64,000 bases of DNA, from NCBI GenBank assembly GCA_020740775.1, contig JAHEWK010000010.1, positions 1,736,001 through 1,800,000 on the forward strand. Reading direction: 5' to 3'. This stretch comes from Ilyonectria destructans. Its lineage: Eukaryota > Ascomycota > Sordariomycetes > Hypocreales > Nectriaceae. The notes beneath the pieces are model-generated. The model made no database searches, had not been told where the DNA came from, and worked only from the letters and a program-made list of their open reading frames with translations. Shown here piece after piece: positions 35,767-48,900 of this stretch (position 1 is its first letter; each line of letters starts with the position of its first letter). A program made the translations under genes and the position numbers.

Positions 35767-36064
35767 TGAGAGGTGAGGGATGAGGGCGGAGAATGGTAGA
35801 TGGATGGATGCCAGTGCGGTAGATGGAACCAGGTAGCATGTGTTTATTAACTGACGGATCACTCATGATGATGGTAAACATGGCAGAATATGATATTACG
35901 TATCATGGCTTTGGTGTTTTGGCCATCTTGGCGAGACCCAGTCTTGGTGGCAAGCTGGCGACGGAACCGGAAATCTAGCACCGGGGCAGGCGGGACGATG
36001 GGGGACGCTGGGGACGATGACCAGCATGAAAGGCGGTCGGTGCAAGCCGCGATCAAGAAACCGG

Positions 36065-36101
36065 GCATCAGACATCAGACTCTGGACATCAGACATCAGA
36101 G
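36065..36101. repeat. Short direct repeat ACATCAGACATCAGA
   Basis: Two near-identical copies of a 15-bp unit, separated by CTCTGG. Confidence 0.6.
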
Positions 36102-36695
36102 AATCATGGCGTGGCCCATCGATCCAGGCCGGAATTGCATGATGGCCATCTCAGAAACACGCCATATATTCCCCGTCATGCGCTGGGGCGGTGCGCTGCA
36201 CAATGACTTCAGCAGTAATTTTACCGTCCCTCCAGCGGGAAAAAGTGAGCCAAGTCGCGCATGGACCCCACGCCGCTCAGCGCCAATGGCAGCAGCCAGA
36301 CGACAGACCCCGACAATTGCATAGAAAACTCATTTGCTGCATATCTGCTTATGCCGACCTTCGTCATGCCCCGCCATCGCCGCACCAACCCGAATGACGT
36401 TGGAGGGGCAGGAGCGGCAAAGGCTGCCTGACGGGACGGGAACCGTTTGTTCCAGAATCTAGTGGTCGAGACGAGTCGCGTCGCCTCCTTCAAGCTGCTA
36501 AACCTCCATCTGATCATTCTCACCACCACGTCGCACCGATTTGCCTCCCGCTTACCCACGACGATGATGGTGATACGCTGCAGCTCATAATCATCCGCAA
36601 TCACCGTTGACGCCGCCGAAACACTGCTCTCGCCCCTCATCTCCCCGCCCGTCGACCGGCGACCCGGGTTCAGCGGTTCAACGCTCCGATCCACC

Positions 36696-38448
36696 ATGGA
36701 AACCCGTCTGGCTATGCGGCCGGCTCGGCCTCAGAGCGTCAAGGAGCTTGTTGCCCAGGCCGAAAACTTTAGCTTCAACGCAAACATCCCCGTCAAGCAT
36801 TGGACCCGCGCCGCCGAGACTCTCTACCAGGAGGTATGCACCAGCTTATCGTCTCTCTCTGCCGCTCCCTCCGCGCACGAGCTAATCACCCCCAACCTTG
36901 CTCTAGGCTTCCTTTGCCATTACCGATGGCGACTACGGTCGGGCATACATGATGCTGTACCGTCACTCCGTCCTGGTGCTCAAGTCGATCCCCTCGCACC
37001 CCCAGATCAAGGACCCCGAAAACAGAAAAGCATACCGACCGTTGACCAAGCGAATCGACCGCGTCATCCAGGACCTGGAGGATCTGAAGCCCGAGATCGA
37101 GGGCGCAAACCAGGAGTGGGAGCGTATGGCACCTCCCAAAGCCCCCGCCGAGTCCTCAGGCCCTCCGTCCAAATATGCCGAATTCGCAGCACGAGACCCG
37201 AGTCTGAGTGGAAACGCCAGAATTCTCGACGCCTTTGAGAACCAAGATTTGGCTGTGGACCTGGCTCAGAAGGAATTAGTGCGGAGGGACACGTTCAGGC
37301 GAGCAACGAGACAGGCCGGCATCCCAGACGAGGACTTGTTGACGCGGCGCATGGGAGGCAGATGGGATAAATGGGACGCGCAGGGACGCACTGGTGATGA
37401 TGGCGACTTGCAAAGACAGATGGAAGCCACCAGACATGCCCTCGACTCGGCCCAAGAGCGACGACGCGCCGACCGAGAATACCACCCGTCGACATCACAA
37501 ACCTACAACTACCCCTCCATCTCTCGATCCAAGCCCGTCGAGTTCGAGCGGTCATCAGGGTACCCCCCGGCGTCTTCCTTGAGTCAACCAACTCGACCAC
37601 CCAAAGAACCTGTCCGTCCTCCAAAGGATCTCCATCAACCCCCTTCCTATGATCTCCATCAGCCGCCTTCTTATGCGCCAAACGTGCCGCAAAAGGTCCC
37701 GCTTGCCCAATATCAGCCTCTCATCCCTACGCCGCCCCCAACGCAGATCGACCGACCGTCGATCCCTCCCAAGCTTGAGGTTGCGCCACCGTCGCTCCCT
37801 AAGAAGGAACGACTTACCTTCAAGCCTGGCGCGTATCTGGAGAATGGTGACCCTGTCAGATCGCTCTTCCTCCCGACGAATCTGCGTCAAAAGTTCCTCG
37901 ACATCGCGGCCGACAACACTCGTCGGGGTCTCGAAATGTGTGGTATTCTCTGCGGAACGCCCATTAATAATGCCCTCTTTGTCCGTTGTCTGTTGATCCC
38001 AGATCAAATATGCACATCGGACACGTGCGAGACTGAGAACGAGACCACCATGTTTGACTACTGCATCAATGAGGATCTTCTTGTATTGGGATGGATCCAC
38101 ACCCATCCAACGCAGACTTGTTTCATGAGCTCTAGGGACCTGCATACGCAGTCTGGCTACCAGGTCATGATGCCCGAGAGCGTGGCCATTGTCTGCGCCC
38201 CGAAATTCAACCCTTCGTGAGTTGAAACATCCCAGTCCCTGCCTTCACTCTACTGACCTCCCCTCAGGCACGGCATATTCCGATTAACTCACCCCCCCGG
38301 ACTAGACCACGTCTTGAACTGTACCCGTACCGAGACGTTCCACCAGCATGCGATTGACAACCTTTACTGCGAAGCTGAGCAGCCCCAGGGGCATGTGTAC
38401 GAGAGCGACAAGTTGGACTTTTACGTACATGATCTACGAACGAAATGA
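36696..38448 (+). CDS. AMSH-like JAMM deubiquitinase (STAMBP/Sst2 family)
   Basis: Three exons, join(36696..36833, 36907..38216, 38268..38448), encode 542 aa. AMSH proteins cut Lys63-linked ubiquitin chains at endosomes. N-terminal USP8-dimerisation/MIT-like domain (about 10-115, with SVKELVAQAENFSFN and the ASFAITDGDYGRAYMMLYRHS helix). The central ~230 residues are charged, then Pro-rich with repeated PPSYDLHQPPSY. C-terminal MPN+ domain: GLEMCGILCG with the catalytic Glu, then the zinc motif H444-T-H446-P and D457 (HTHPTQTCFMSSRD), plus the AMSH-specific Cys/His residues near TCETENETT and TFHQHAIDNLYCEAEQ. Introns are 73 and 51 bp. It works in the same ESCRT pathway as the Vps4 encoded 3.3 kb away. 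Confidence 0.92.
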
Positions 38449-41400
38449 AGAAACAATTGTGCATTCGCATTTATGGTAGAGCAGGGATGGGCGAACCTTG
38501 GGATCCCGGTTGCATAGCGCTGGAGTTTCCGTTTCCTGGCGGCAATATGCCGTCACGGGCTATTTCAATGGACTAATGAGGCGAGATGATGGAAATGGCC
38601 CGAGAAATCAGCAACTTGATATGGATCGTCGTTCAGGCACGACATCCGATGTATTGCGTGTTTGTTCCGGTGCTACCCGGTGCTCCGGTCCTTTATCGAG
38701 CTCGGCTTTGAGGTACTGGCTGAGCGTCTCATCAACATGACGTCTCACTGCGCTCTGGTTCGAGGGAAAATCTATCTGCCCCGTGCTGAATTCGGTGATT
38801 ACTACAGAGCAGTCGGGCTAAACTAGCTCATCGCGGCAGAGAGCTACAAGCTAGGGTCCGATAATGCGGAGCTTGTAGATGTCTTCGGCAGCTAATGTCG
38901 GAGCCTCATGAAGGCGGCGGTCAAGACCATATGCCTGCTGAGAGTCGTGCCGTATCTGTTGAGGGTAACAGCGAATGGACCATGACTGATTCATCTCGTA
39001 TCCAGATGTTGTGTGTTGACCTGTCTCGTGAGCTTACAGTACAACAGGCGACTTGCACACTCCGCCTCGGCAGTTAGAATCCACTTGACCCGAGACAAAG
39101 CAATGTTACACAGCACTTGAAAAAACCATGTTCTCACTCACGCCATGAATTACTCTAATTATTGGCTCCGCTCGCCGAGTCATTGTTGGGACAAAATGTG
39201 CTGGCCCTGCGAGGTGTTGTCGATTTGCATTGGCCATCGGCCATTGACTGGATAAACGTAGTTGGCATACTAGGAGTATGCCTACCTCAATTTGGAATCC
39301 AACAACCTACGACCATGCTCAATATGGCATCGTTCGGGGATTTTCCCCATTATGGTTCCCATTGTGGTGGTGGAGAAAGAAGCCTAGCCAAGATCGACGC
39401 CTTTACGGTACCACGGCTGGGGAATGAAGAGGGCAGATGCATCGATGGCGCGGCTGGACGTCTTCGTTCTTGTCCGCGAAGAGAATAGCAGCAGCAGATC
39501 GCAGACTTCAGCCCGCAAGCGAGGTGCTTCGCCGTCATAGGGTCCACAAATATTGCACCAGCTGAACTTGTGAGCTCCGCAGGCTACGTGTCTGGCTACG
39601 GGTTTGGCTCAAGAGACGGAGCGAGCGCGCGCCTTGCAGAGGGACGGGACATAGGGCGACCCACGGTTCACGGAGTTGACCACACCCACAGTAGTTGGTA
39701 GATTGCGCAGTATCTGGCATGATGGACGTGGCCTGGTCGACGACATATCCGCATCGACCCCATTGAGTCGTACGAGGGAAAAGCAAACCCGCTGGTCCTG
39801 ACTCGAATAGAAGGGCGGATTCGAGAAACCTGACGCACTTTCGGCAATCTGATGAGTCGGCCCACGGGACGTGTCGCAAGGGAATGAGGGAACAACTCAG
39901 AGGCCACCCTCACAGACGCCTCACAGCCAAGACTAGCCAGTTCAGCTCGCGGCACGAACGCCTCGTTTCCACACCCGGAAAGCAGCCAGCGTCCAATTGC
40001 GACGCGGGCATTTCCGAGGCAGAAGCGCCCAAGGGACTCGCATGCAGGAAGCACCTGCTGTCAATGGCTGGGCCATGTCTCAGTTGAGGCCCGGCCGTGT
40101 CCAGGTCTTGACCGGGGGCGGGCGACAGGTCTGGACGGGCTGGCTGTGGCGCGCGGGATCGTCCAGGCTAATTGCGCCCGGTGGGCCAGGCGAGAAGATC
40201 AATGCGGACGGGTTGTCCAAGGGCCCAATTGCCGTGCTAGGCAGAGCGGACGACTGCCGGGTTGCTTTTGACCATGGAATTGCACGAATTGCGCCGTGTC
40301 ACCGGGATGGGGAAGCCCCGAGGGCTAGGAGCAACGCAAGCCTGGTTGTTCCCCGCCCCAGCCTAACCTTGGTCCTGGTGGTCGTTATCTTAGCCTGGAA
40401 GGCTGGAGGGCGGCTCGGTCCGTAGTGTTTTCGCTCCCTTCCAATCGCGGAGGTTTGAATCTTGGTGGTGTGGACGGACGTCCGGACGGGACAGGGCCAA
40501 GAGGCGGGTTGAATGGAGGGGGATGATTCCGCTGAGGGAGGCCAATTGTTGACGCCTGAGTGTCGATTGGAGGTTATGCTCAGACCGGGGGAATTGTATC
40601 ATTTCTGGTGTCTGAGAGGGACTGAGTATTGGCACATAATGTGTTTCTAGAACGAGTCGACTATCATGGGGAACTCGCCCTTTGTATGCCTCAGGTTCCG
40701 GGCTGGCAGATATACGCACACTACCTCTCTCTAGCTAAGGCATCTTGACCGCCAGTTGCCGGGGCGTCTTTGGCTCAGGCGTTGACGTACATGATGGCTG
40801 ATGGGACTAGTTCGACAAGCCTGGGGTTGCTTTTCCCGTGGCGTTTTGGTGAATGCAGATCGAACCTTCTTGAGGCCCCCAGAGACCCGCGTCTTGGACG
40901 CCAGCAGGCGCCACATCTCGAGCGAGATGAGCGGACGCACCGGGGACACACAGACCCCGTCACACACCTATCGTGGACTCCAATTAGGTCTTCGAACACG
41001 GCGTTGGACAGCTTCGGCTGGTGGTGGCCGGCCATGTCTCCGTGTCTGATTGGCCTGGAACCATCGTGGAGAGACCAGCAGCCCGCAACCGAGACATGGT
41101 GAGGGGGACACTGGTGCATAGGACGGGTGCTCAGCAGCCTGCGGTGTGACGGCTGGAAGCACAGTTCACGGTTGATGTGTCTGGTTGAGTGGCATCATAT
41201 GCATTATTCAGCTTCGGGCGAGCAGGTTGTGGCCGGACGCTTCCAGTCAACAGCGAGAACACGGCGCCAAGCGATGCAGACAGTCGGGAATTTCACAGCG
41301 ACTTTGACAGATGCAGCCAACGGTGCTCGACACAATGGTCATCGCCCAACACATATCATTTCGTGTTAGACCGACTCCGCAAGCACGGCCTGGTGATTGG

Positions 41401-41788
41401 TCCCGCCGCAAAAGATCAAAGACACCACTATTGAGCCATGGTGTTGATCACGAAAGCAACAACGCCCGTGCCACGGCAGCCGCCCGTCCAACCACCGCGT
41501 CCTCTGCTCCCTTGCGCATCGAAGCGGGTCGGGGACGCGGGAACAGGTGCCATTGACGACTGTGGCCCAGGTTGAGCGAGCCACTGGCACACGTTAGTGA
41601 GATGCCGTGTCTCACACGCCGCCGCGCTAGGTTTGGCTCCTCGCAAGAGGCCATGACGGAGGCAAGCCTATGGCTGCGTGGTCCCGGATCTGCATGATAA
41701 GACGGACGTCTGCCCCCCCAGCTCGGGGTGCGCGTGGCACTCCGACTTGCCTCTCCCCAACCGCCGCGTCTCGGAGGAAGCTGTAGAC
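38449..41788. other. Long intergenic region upstream of the Ppo oxygenase gene
   Basis: 3.3 kb without a recognised gene on either strand. It probably holds the extended promoter of the oxygenase gene. Short frames are frequent but have no family features. Confidence 0.5.
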
Positions 41789-44700
41789 ATGATGTCGTCA
41801 AACGGGTCGCAAACCAAGAATGGCAGTGCCAATGGCCAGGGAAGCAGCGTGCCCAACGAGAAGTCGCCCACCAAGAGGTCGACGTATATCGCTCCCAAGG
41901 CGAAGCCGGTGCCCAAGGTTAAGAAGGATGGCGCGCTCGCGAGCTTCAAGAAGCTTCGTCTGGCGTCTAAGCGGCCTCTGCCCACGCAGAGCGGCGATGG
42001 CACCTATCTCACCGTGGTGAAGCGACCGGGCCTGAGGGAGGACATCCGCCGTCTTTCCATGAAGGGTATGTACTTTACCTTACAGGCAATTGAGACACGC
42101 TGACAGGACTAGATTTCAAAACCCTCATCGAGATCGTGTCCCACAAGGTCAAGGGCGAGACCCAGGTCGACGACAAGACCATGATCATGGAGAGGACCAT
42201 CAAGATTGTCGCCGGGCTTTCGGACCACTCCAAGGTCCAGGAGGCGCTCACCAACAGCTTCATCGACCAGCTGTGGAACTCGCTTGAACACCCGCCGATG
42301 CTCTTCATGGGCGACGCGTACCGCTTCCGCCAGCCTGACGGCTCCAACAACGTAAGACCACCGCTGGATGCATCGCAGGCCATGAGCTAACGTGCGAAGA
42401 ACCCCTACTATCCCAAGATGGGAGCGGCCAAGACCCCATATTCGCGGTCCTGCAAGCCCAAGAACCTGCAGCTCGGCGCGCAGCCAGACCCCGAGGCTGT
42501 CTACGAGGCCGTCATGGCCAGAGGCGAGTTCAAGGAGAACCCCAACAAGGTCTCTAGCATTCTGTGGTACTGGGCCACCATCATTATCCATGGTGAGTGG
42601 GAATCGTCCTGAATTAGTCTGCACCCGCTAACTGTGTCAGATCTCTTCTGGACAAACTCTGCAGACCCCAACCAGAACGACTCCTCCTCATATCTGGATC
42701 TGGCTCCGTTGTATGGCTGCTCCAAGGAGGCCTGCGACTCGGTCCGAACTTTCAAGGATGGAATGCTCAAGGCCGATTGCTTCGCCGACCGGCGTCTGAT
42801 TGGTAATCCTCCTGGTGTCTGCATCATCCTCATCATGTTCAACCGCTTCCACAACCACATCGCCGCCAACCTGGCCGATATCAACGAGGGCGGCCGGTTC
42901 ACCAAGCCCTCCAAGGACCTCCCCGAGGAGGCTGCTGCCGTCGCCTGGGCAAAGTACGACGAGGAGCTCTTCCAGACTGCGCGCCTGGTCACCTGCGGTC
43001 TGTACATCAACATCACCCTCATTGATTACGTCCGCAACATCATCAACCTCAACCGCTGCGACACCACCTGGACGCTCGACCCCAGACAGGAGATGGGCGT
43101 CTCCATGGGGACCAAGGAGGGATCCAAGGCCGGAACCGGCAACATCGTGTCCGCCGAGTTCAACCTCTGCTACCGTTGGCACTCGTGCATCTCCGACGCG
43201 GATGACAAGTGGATCCAGGACTTTTACAAGGAGCTGCTGGGCGACAACTACGGCCCCATGAACTTCCAGGTCATGATGATGGCCATCAAGAAGTTCGAGG
43301 CGTCGGTCGCCAAGGACCCCGGCGAGCGTGTCTTTGGCGGCATGAAGCGTGGCCCCGATGGCAAGTTCAACGACGACGAGCTCGTCGAAGCCCTTGCTAC
43401 TGCCATCGAGCAGCCCGGTGGTGCTTTCGGTGCCCGCAACGTTCCCCGAGTGATGAAGCCCGTCGAGATGCTGGGCATCATTCGAGGCCGTAAGTGGAAC
43501 CTGGCTGGTCTGAACGAGTTCCGCAAGCACTTCGGCTTGAAGGCCTACGAGACCTTCGAGGACATCAACTCTGATCCCGAAGTCGCCGACTCGCTTCGCC
43601 ACCTCTACCAGCACCCCGACAACGTCGAGCTGTATCCTGGTATCGTCGCCGAGGAGGCCAAGACCCCGATGGCTCCTGGTGTTGGCATTGCCCCTACTTA
43701 CACCATCTCCCGTGTCGTCTTGTCCGACGCCGTGGCCCTGGTGCGTGGCGATCGCTACTACACCACCGACTACAACCCTCGCTACCTGACCAACTGGGGC
43801 TTCAAGGAGGCCAGCTACGACCTCGACGTGAACCACGGATGTGTCTTCTACAAGCTCTTCCTGCGCGCCTTCCCCAACCACTTCAAGGACAACTCCGTCT
43901 ATGCCCACTACCCCATGGTCATCCCGTCGGAGAACCAGATCATTCTGACGGACCTGAAGCGCGTCGAGCGCTTCAGCTTCGACCGCCCGGTCTTCGCCGC
44001 GCCCCCCGTCACCATCACCTCGTTTGGCGGCGCCAAGCACATCCTGACCAAGCAAGACAAGTACCGTGTTTCGTGGCAAGACGGCCTCAGCCACCTCATG
44101 GGCGAGGGCGGCCGTGCCTTTGTGCTCTCGGGCGATGCTGATTTCCAGGCTCAGCAGCAGAAGTGCATGAGCGTGCTGCTTTCGAAGGAGAACTGGAAGA
44201 CTTCCGTCAGGTCTTTCTACTCCATGATTGGAGAGAGGCTCCTCGCTGAGAAGTCGTACAAGCTGGGCACCAAGACATATGTCGACATTGTCCGCGATGT
44301 TGGTAACTTGGCTCACACTCACTTCGTCTCGCGGGTGTTCAACCTCCCTCTCAAGACTAATCAGAACCCCAAGGGTGTCTACTCGGAGCAGGAGCTGTAC
44401 ATGGCACTGGCTGTCGTCTACCTCAGCGTCTTCTGCAGCGTTGACCCCGTCAAGTTGTACCCTCTCCGCCAGCAGGCAAAGGAAGTGGCTAGCCAGCTGG
44501 GCAAGGTCATCGAGATGAATGTCAAGCTGGCTACTACCCTGGGCATGAGCGGATTCTTCACTAAACAGGACAAGAGTGATCCTCTGGCGTCTTATGGTGT
44601 TGGCTTGGCCAAGGGTCTCAAGAAGGAGGGTCTGAGCACTGATGACATTGTCTGGAGTCAGATCTTGCCCACTGCCGGCGCCATGGTGCCTAACCAGGGA

Positions 44701-45304
44701 CAGGTGGTAAGTTGAATTGTCTCAGGTACACCTTTCTTTGCTAACAAGTCATTAATAGTTTGCCCAATCTGTCGACTGGTATCTGTCACCTGCTGGTGAG
44801 CAGTACCGCGCTGAGCTTCACCGCATTGCTCTGCTGGAGTCCGGCGCCGAGACTGACGCTCTCCTCCTCGGATACGCCATGGAGGGTGTCCGCATGGCCG
44901 GTGGCTTGGGACTCCACCGCGAGGCCGTGTCATCCGATGTCATTGCCGAGGATGACGGCCGCAAGGTGAACATCCAGGCCGGCGACAAGGTCTTCGTCTC
45001 CTTCACGTCCGCCGCCAAGGACGCCGCCCACTTCCCCAACCCCGACGTCGTCGACCCCAAGCGACCTCTGGATTCATACATCCACTCCGGCCTCGGCGCC
45101 CACACCGACCTCAGCCGTGAAGTCAGCCACATTGCCCTGACGGAGCTCTTCCGCACGGTCTTCCGCAAGAAGGGCCTGAAGCGCGCGGCTGGACCCCAGG
45201 GCGAGATGAAGAAGGTGAGCGGCAGCACCACTGTGTATATGACCGAGGAATGGAGCAGCCTGTGGCCGTTCCCTACCGCCATGAAGGTTACGTGGGACGA
45301 ATAA
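41789..45304 (+). CDS. ppoC: Psi-factor (oxylipin) producing oxygenase; 10R-DOX/PpoC-like heme dioxygenase fused to a Cys-less P450 domain
   Basis: Five exons, join(41789..42065, 42113..42351, 42400..42592, 42641..44706, 44759..45304), encode 1,106 aa. Ppo proteins oxygenate oleic and linoleic acids to hydro(pero)xy fatty acids that balance sexual and asexual sporulation. The N-terminal animal-peroxidase-like dioxygenase domain shows the distal His (IIIHD, H236), the SSYLDLAPLYG block, and YRWH with the radical Tyr414 and proximal His417. The C-terminal P450-like domain keeps the EXXR motif (E967-R970), but the heme-binding loop reads HSGLGAHTDLS (~1035-1044) with no cysteine. Loss of this Cys is the hallmark of 10R-dioxygenases (PpoC) versus diol synthases (PpoA). 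An in-frame ATG exists at 41678; I prefer 41789. Product specificity is inference. Confidence 0.9.
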
Positions 45305-45926
45305 GTTTAAGAGTTTATAATTGATGAGGGATACCTGGAGGTCGGGGAGGATGCCCCTTTCTGAGATTGCTTATTGATATCACTGTGCCAATTAATACCA
45401 CTTTTGTCTTGCGATATGTCTTTTACTGCGATTTCTATGAGAACTTTGTCTTCTACTGTGACTGTTCATTCGTGATCCATGAAGACAGAAGGGTTGAATT
45501 GAAAACTTGAGGCAAAAGTGTGCAACAACCTTAGTGTTCAGCTATTGTATCTTCTAGTACTGGGTGTAGTGCTAAATGTGTGCTATTATTGTAACAAATG
45601 CATGGCTTTGCTCTATTCGATGACATTAAGTAAAGCTGAAAAGAAACCAAATAGATCTATCCATGTGTTGAGCCGGTGTTAGTGGGTTGGATCTTGGTCG
45701 CAAGCCTGAACTTGAGCCATCGACTGATAACTGAACAATCACTTGAACGCTGAGCGATGATTTAAGGATATCATGATTTTAATACCAACTAACATAAACA
45801 GCTATAGAACCATTATTTTACTGAATAACCCCGAAACCCATGACAAAGGAGAATACTACAGGGAGCGTATACAAGCATTTCACAGCTAATCATTACACCT
45901 TCACACACCATTTCCAGTCAAAGTCA
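45305..45926. other. Convergent 3' intergenic region
   Basis: AT-rich sequence between the oxygenase and STAND-protein stops. No coding signal. Confidence 0.6.
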
Positions 45927-48900
45927 TCAATACACCAGCCACCACTCCCTGGCAGAGTGGATGACATCAAAGCCACCAACCGGAGGGAGTTTGCAAATCG
46001 GTCCCTTGTACACGACGGAATCGTTGACGTCTCCCTTCAGCTTCCAATCTCGGGGCGCAAGATACTTGCCATCGAGAGACTTGTCGCCGCCGCTGCTCGC
46101 CCACTGGTCGAACGCCGGGACCTCGAGCTGTAGGCCCTTCTTGAGGCGGGTGTACAGGTCGCTGATCTCACCGATCGACTTGGTCCACTGGCCCTGCATC
46201 TGGTGATGCGCCGCCTTTAGTAGCTCGAGATGCAACCTGGCCTCGCCGGTGAGACGTGTGCGGTCCGGATAGCCGCCGCTGCCGTCGGGCTTATGGAAGG
46301 CTGAGCTGATCTCGCGCAGCACGGCCTCGTGGACGGCCATGGCGTTGGATGGACGGTTCCTGGAAGCGTAGAGACTGGCCAGGAGTCGAGACACATCGAG
46401 AGTCTCTTCATCGAGGCGGCTACGGCCACGGCGCAAGTTGTAAGAGATGAGCTCGGCCGTGTCGATAGCCTCCCTGACGTGCTTGTTTGCGTACTGCGCG
46501 TGCACCAGCATCTTTCCAATGTTGAGCACGACTTCGGGCGACCAGCCACGGGTCTTCTGCACCGCCTCGCGAGACCGCCAGAGACGGGCGAGAACCGTCT
46601 CCAGCTCGCCAAAGTTGCCCTGGGCGCCGAGGAGACGGATCAGACCGGCCACGTCAGCAAAGCGCAATGTGATGATGTCGATGTTGGCCACGCGGAAGGC
46701 ATCCAGAACATTCGCCATGATCTCGCGCGACGTCGCCAGCATGCTCTTGTGGAGGGCGTCCTCCTTGGGGCTTTGCGGGTGCGGCACGTCAATGCCCGCC
46801 ATGAACTCGGCCAACTTGTAGCCGAGCTGGATGCAGCTGCGCCTGTGGTAGAGCTTCTGCGCGCTGGCGAAGTGGAAGACGCAGTGGGCGACCTGGTGAG
46901 CCGAGTGGAAGTCTCCCTCCACCAGCAGCCGCTTCACGCGGTCGTTACCAGCCTTGCAGGCGAGAGTTGCAAAGTCCAGCTTGGTTGCGCCGCGGTCCTT
47001 GTTGAGCTCGAGCAGGAGCGCCACGTAGAAGATGTGGATGTGCTTGTCGCTGGTGGACTTGAAGAAGACCTCGTACTTCTTCTTGAACATGCCGAAGAGC
47101 TTGGCGTCGAGCGTGACGATGAGATGGTGGCGCTTGGTCTCTTCCCAGAAGCAGCGCAGCTTGGCGCCGCACTCCATGATGATCTCCAGGTTCGTCTCGT
47201 GCGTGATGACGCGGGTGTACTCCTCGTACAGAACCGACTCGAAGATGATGTTGGCCATGATCTCCGTGTACGAGGTGACGCACTCCTCGCCGTAGAGCAC
47301 TTGCTCGAACGCAATCAGGAACACGAAGACGACCTTGCTGACGTGGGCATCCAGCTTCAGCGTGATGTCGGTGCAAGGCATGTCTCCTCGGAAGATGATG
47401 AGATGGCGGAACTGACGAAGCAGCTCGTGTCCCTCCTTGACCAGGCCGGCGTGCACGTAGATGGAAGCCAGAGTGATGGCGGCGTGGAAGAGGTTCACAG
47501 TCACCGTCAGCGTCGTGATGATTTCCGTGACGGAGATCTGCAGCAGCTCAATGATGCGCAGGTGAGCCTCCTTCGTGGCGATCTTCTGGTACAGGATGAC
47601 AATGTCTCTGAGCACCAGCAGCGTCGACTCGTGCCAGCAACCGAACTCGATCTTGAGCTGCATGTACGTCTCGATGCAGACCTGGATGGCACGGTCGAGA
47701 GGCAGCTTCTTGCCAGATCCGCCCTTGCCCGTGGTGATGATTTGAACGTACATCCTGGACAATCGCTTCTTGACAGTGTGAACTGTCCGCTCAGTCACGG
47801 TAGTAGTAGTCGTTTTCGTCGTCGTGGTACGCTTGATGACCTCCTCGTAGATGGTGACAGACTCGTGGTAGTGCTCCTCGTGCTTCTCACACATCTCGGC
47901 GAGCGCAATCAATGCCAGGATAAAGGCCGACGAGTCGCCACCGCAGATGACAGTTACGACCTTCTTGTACTGGACGCAGATCTCGTAGAGGACGGAGAAC
48001 TCGACTTTGGCATGAAACTCTAGCACGTAGACGTACTTCTCGTAGAGCTCGATGATGACCTCCTCGGTAAGAACGCAATCACTATGGTGGTGAACGACAG
48101 TGTCCCAGAGAACCACGCAAATTTGGCGGAGCTCAATCCACATCTTGCGATGATGGTAGTGGCGGCAGAGGAACATGGCAGCCTCAAACGCGTCGTGGTG
48201 GCAGTGCTTGATGCCCTTGTTGAGAATAGTGACGATTTCGAGATAGTATTCGTACGCGTCCTTGCGGCCCAGCATGTGGCAGTGGCCTCCGAGCTTGTAT
48301 AGCATCTTGATGGTCAGGTGGTGGGTGTGGCCGAGGTGCTTGCGGTATCTGCCCAGTACTTCGATGTAGATCTCAATCACCTTTTCGTGGCGGTGGTGCT
48401 CCTCGTAGAACTCGACCAGAACACAGATGGCCTCGTCCAAGATCTCATCGTCGAGCTTGCAGGAGGCTAGGCAAGCGTAGTAAATACGCAGGTAGATTTG
48501 CTCAGCCTGCTCAAAGAAGCCTCGGCGGTGATGGCAGTGGGCCAGGCGACGGGCCACAAGAATGGTCTCCTTGATCCAATGCTCGCAGAGGGTGATCTTG
48601 ACGTCGGTAGTGAGAATGGCCTTCCAGGTGATCTCGAGAGTCCTCGTGATGATAATCTCGGCCTGTGCCCAGTTTGCGTTCTTGATGTAGATGGCGATCA
48701 GGGCCATGCAGGAAGAGAAGAAGGCGTGGTCAACCTTGGTCTTCTTGCAGCGGGTGAAGTGCCTCTCAAAGATCTCCTTGACAACAGTCTCCGTGACCTC
48801 AGTGGTGGTCGTAGTCGTAGTCTTCTCCGTGATAGTGGTCTCCGTAATTTCTTCCACCACCTCGGTGATGATGATGGTGGTTTGCTGAGCCTCGTCATCA

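Larger units (their letters stand above)
35354..36695. other. Intergenic between the 233-aa gene and the AMSH gene
   Basis: Divergent promoters with simple repeats (poly-G, CATCAGA units). No convincing coding frame. Confidence 0.5.

Noticed and set aside
41678..41788. Upstream in-frame start for the Ppo oxygenase
   Set aside because: Adds a Cys/Pro-rich stretch unlike family N-termini; the MMSSNG start is more typical.
42688..44322. Long minus-strand open frame of ~544 codons
   Set aside because: Antisense to the Ppo oxygenase exon 4; Val/Asp/Glu-rich shadow with no conserved motifs.
46329..48023. Long plus-strand open frame of ~564 codons
   Set aside because: Antisense to the STAND protein; a shadow caused by GC-biased codons.
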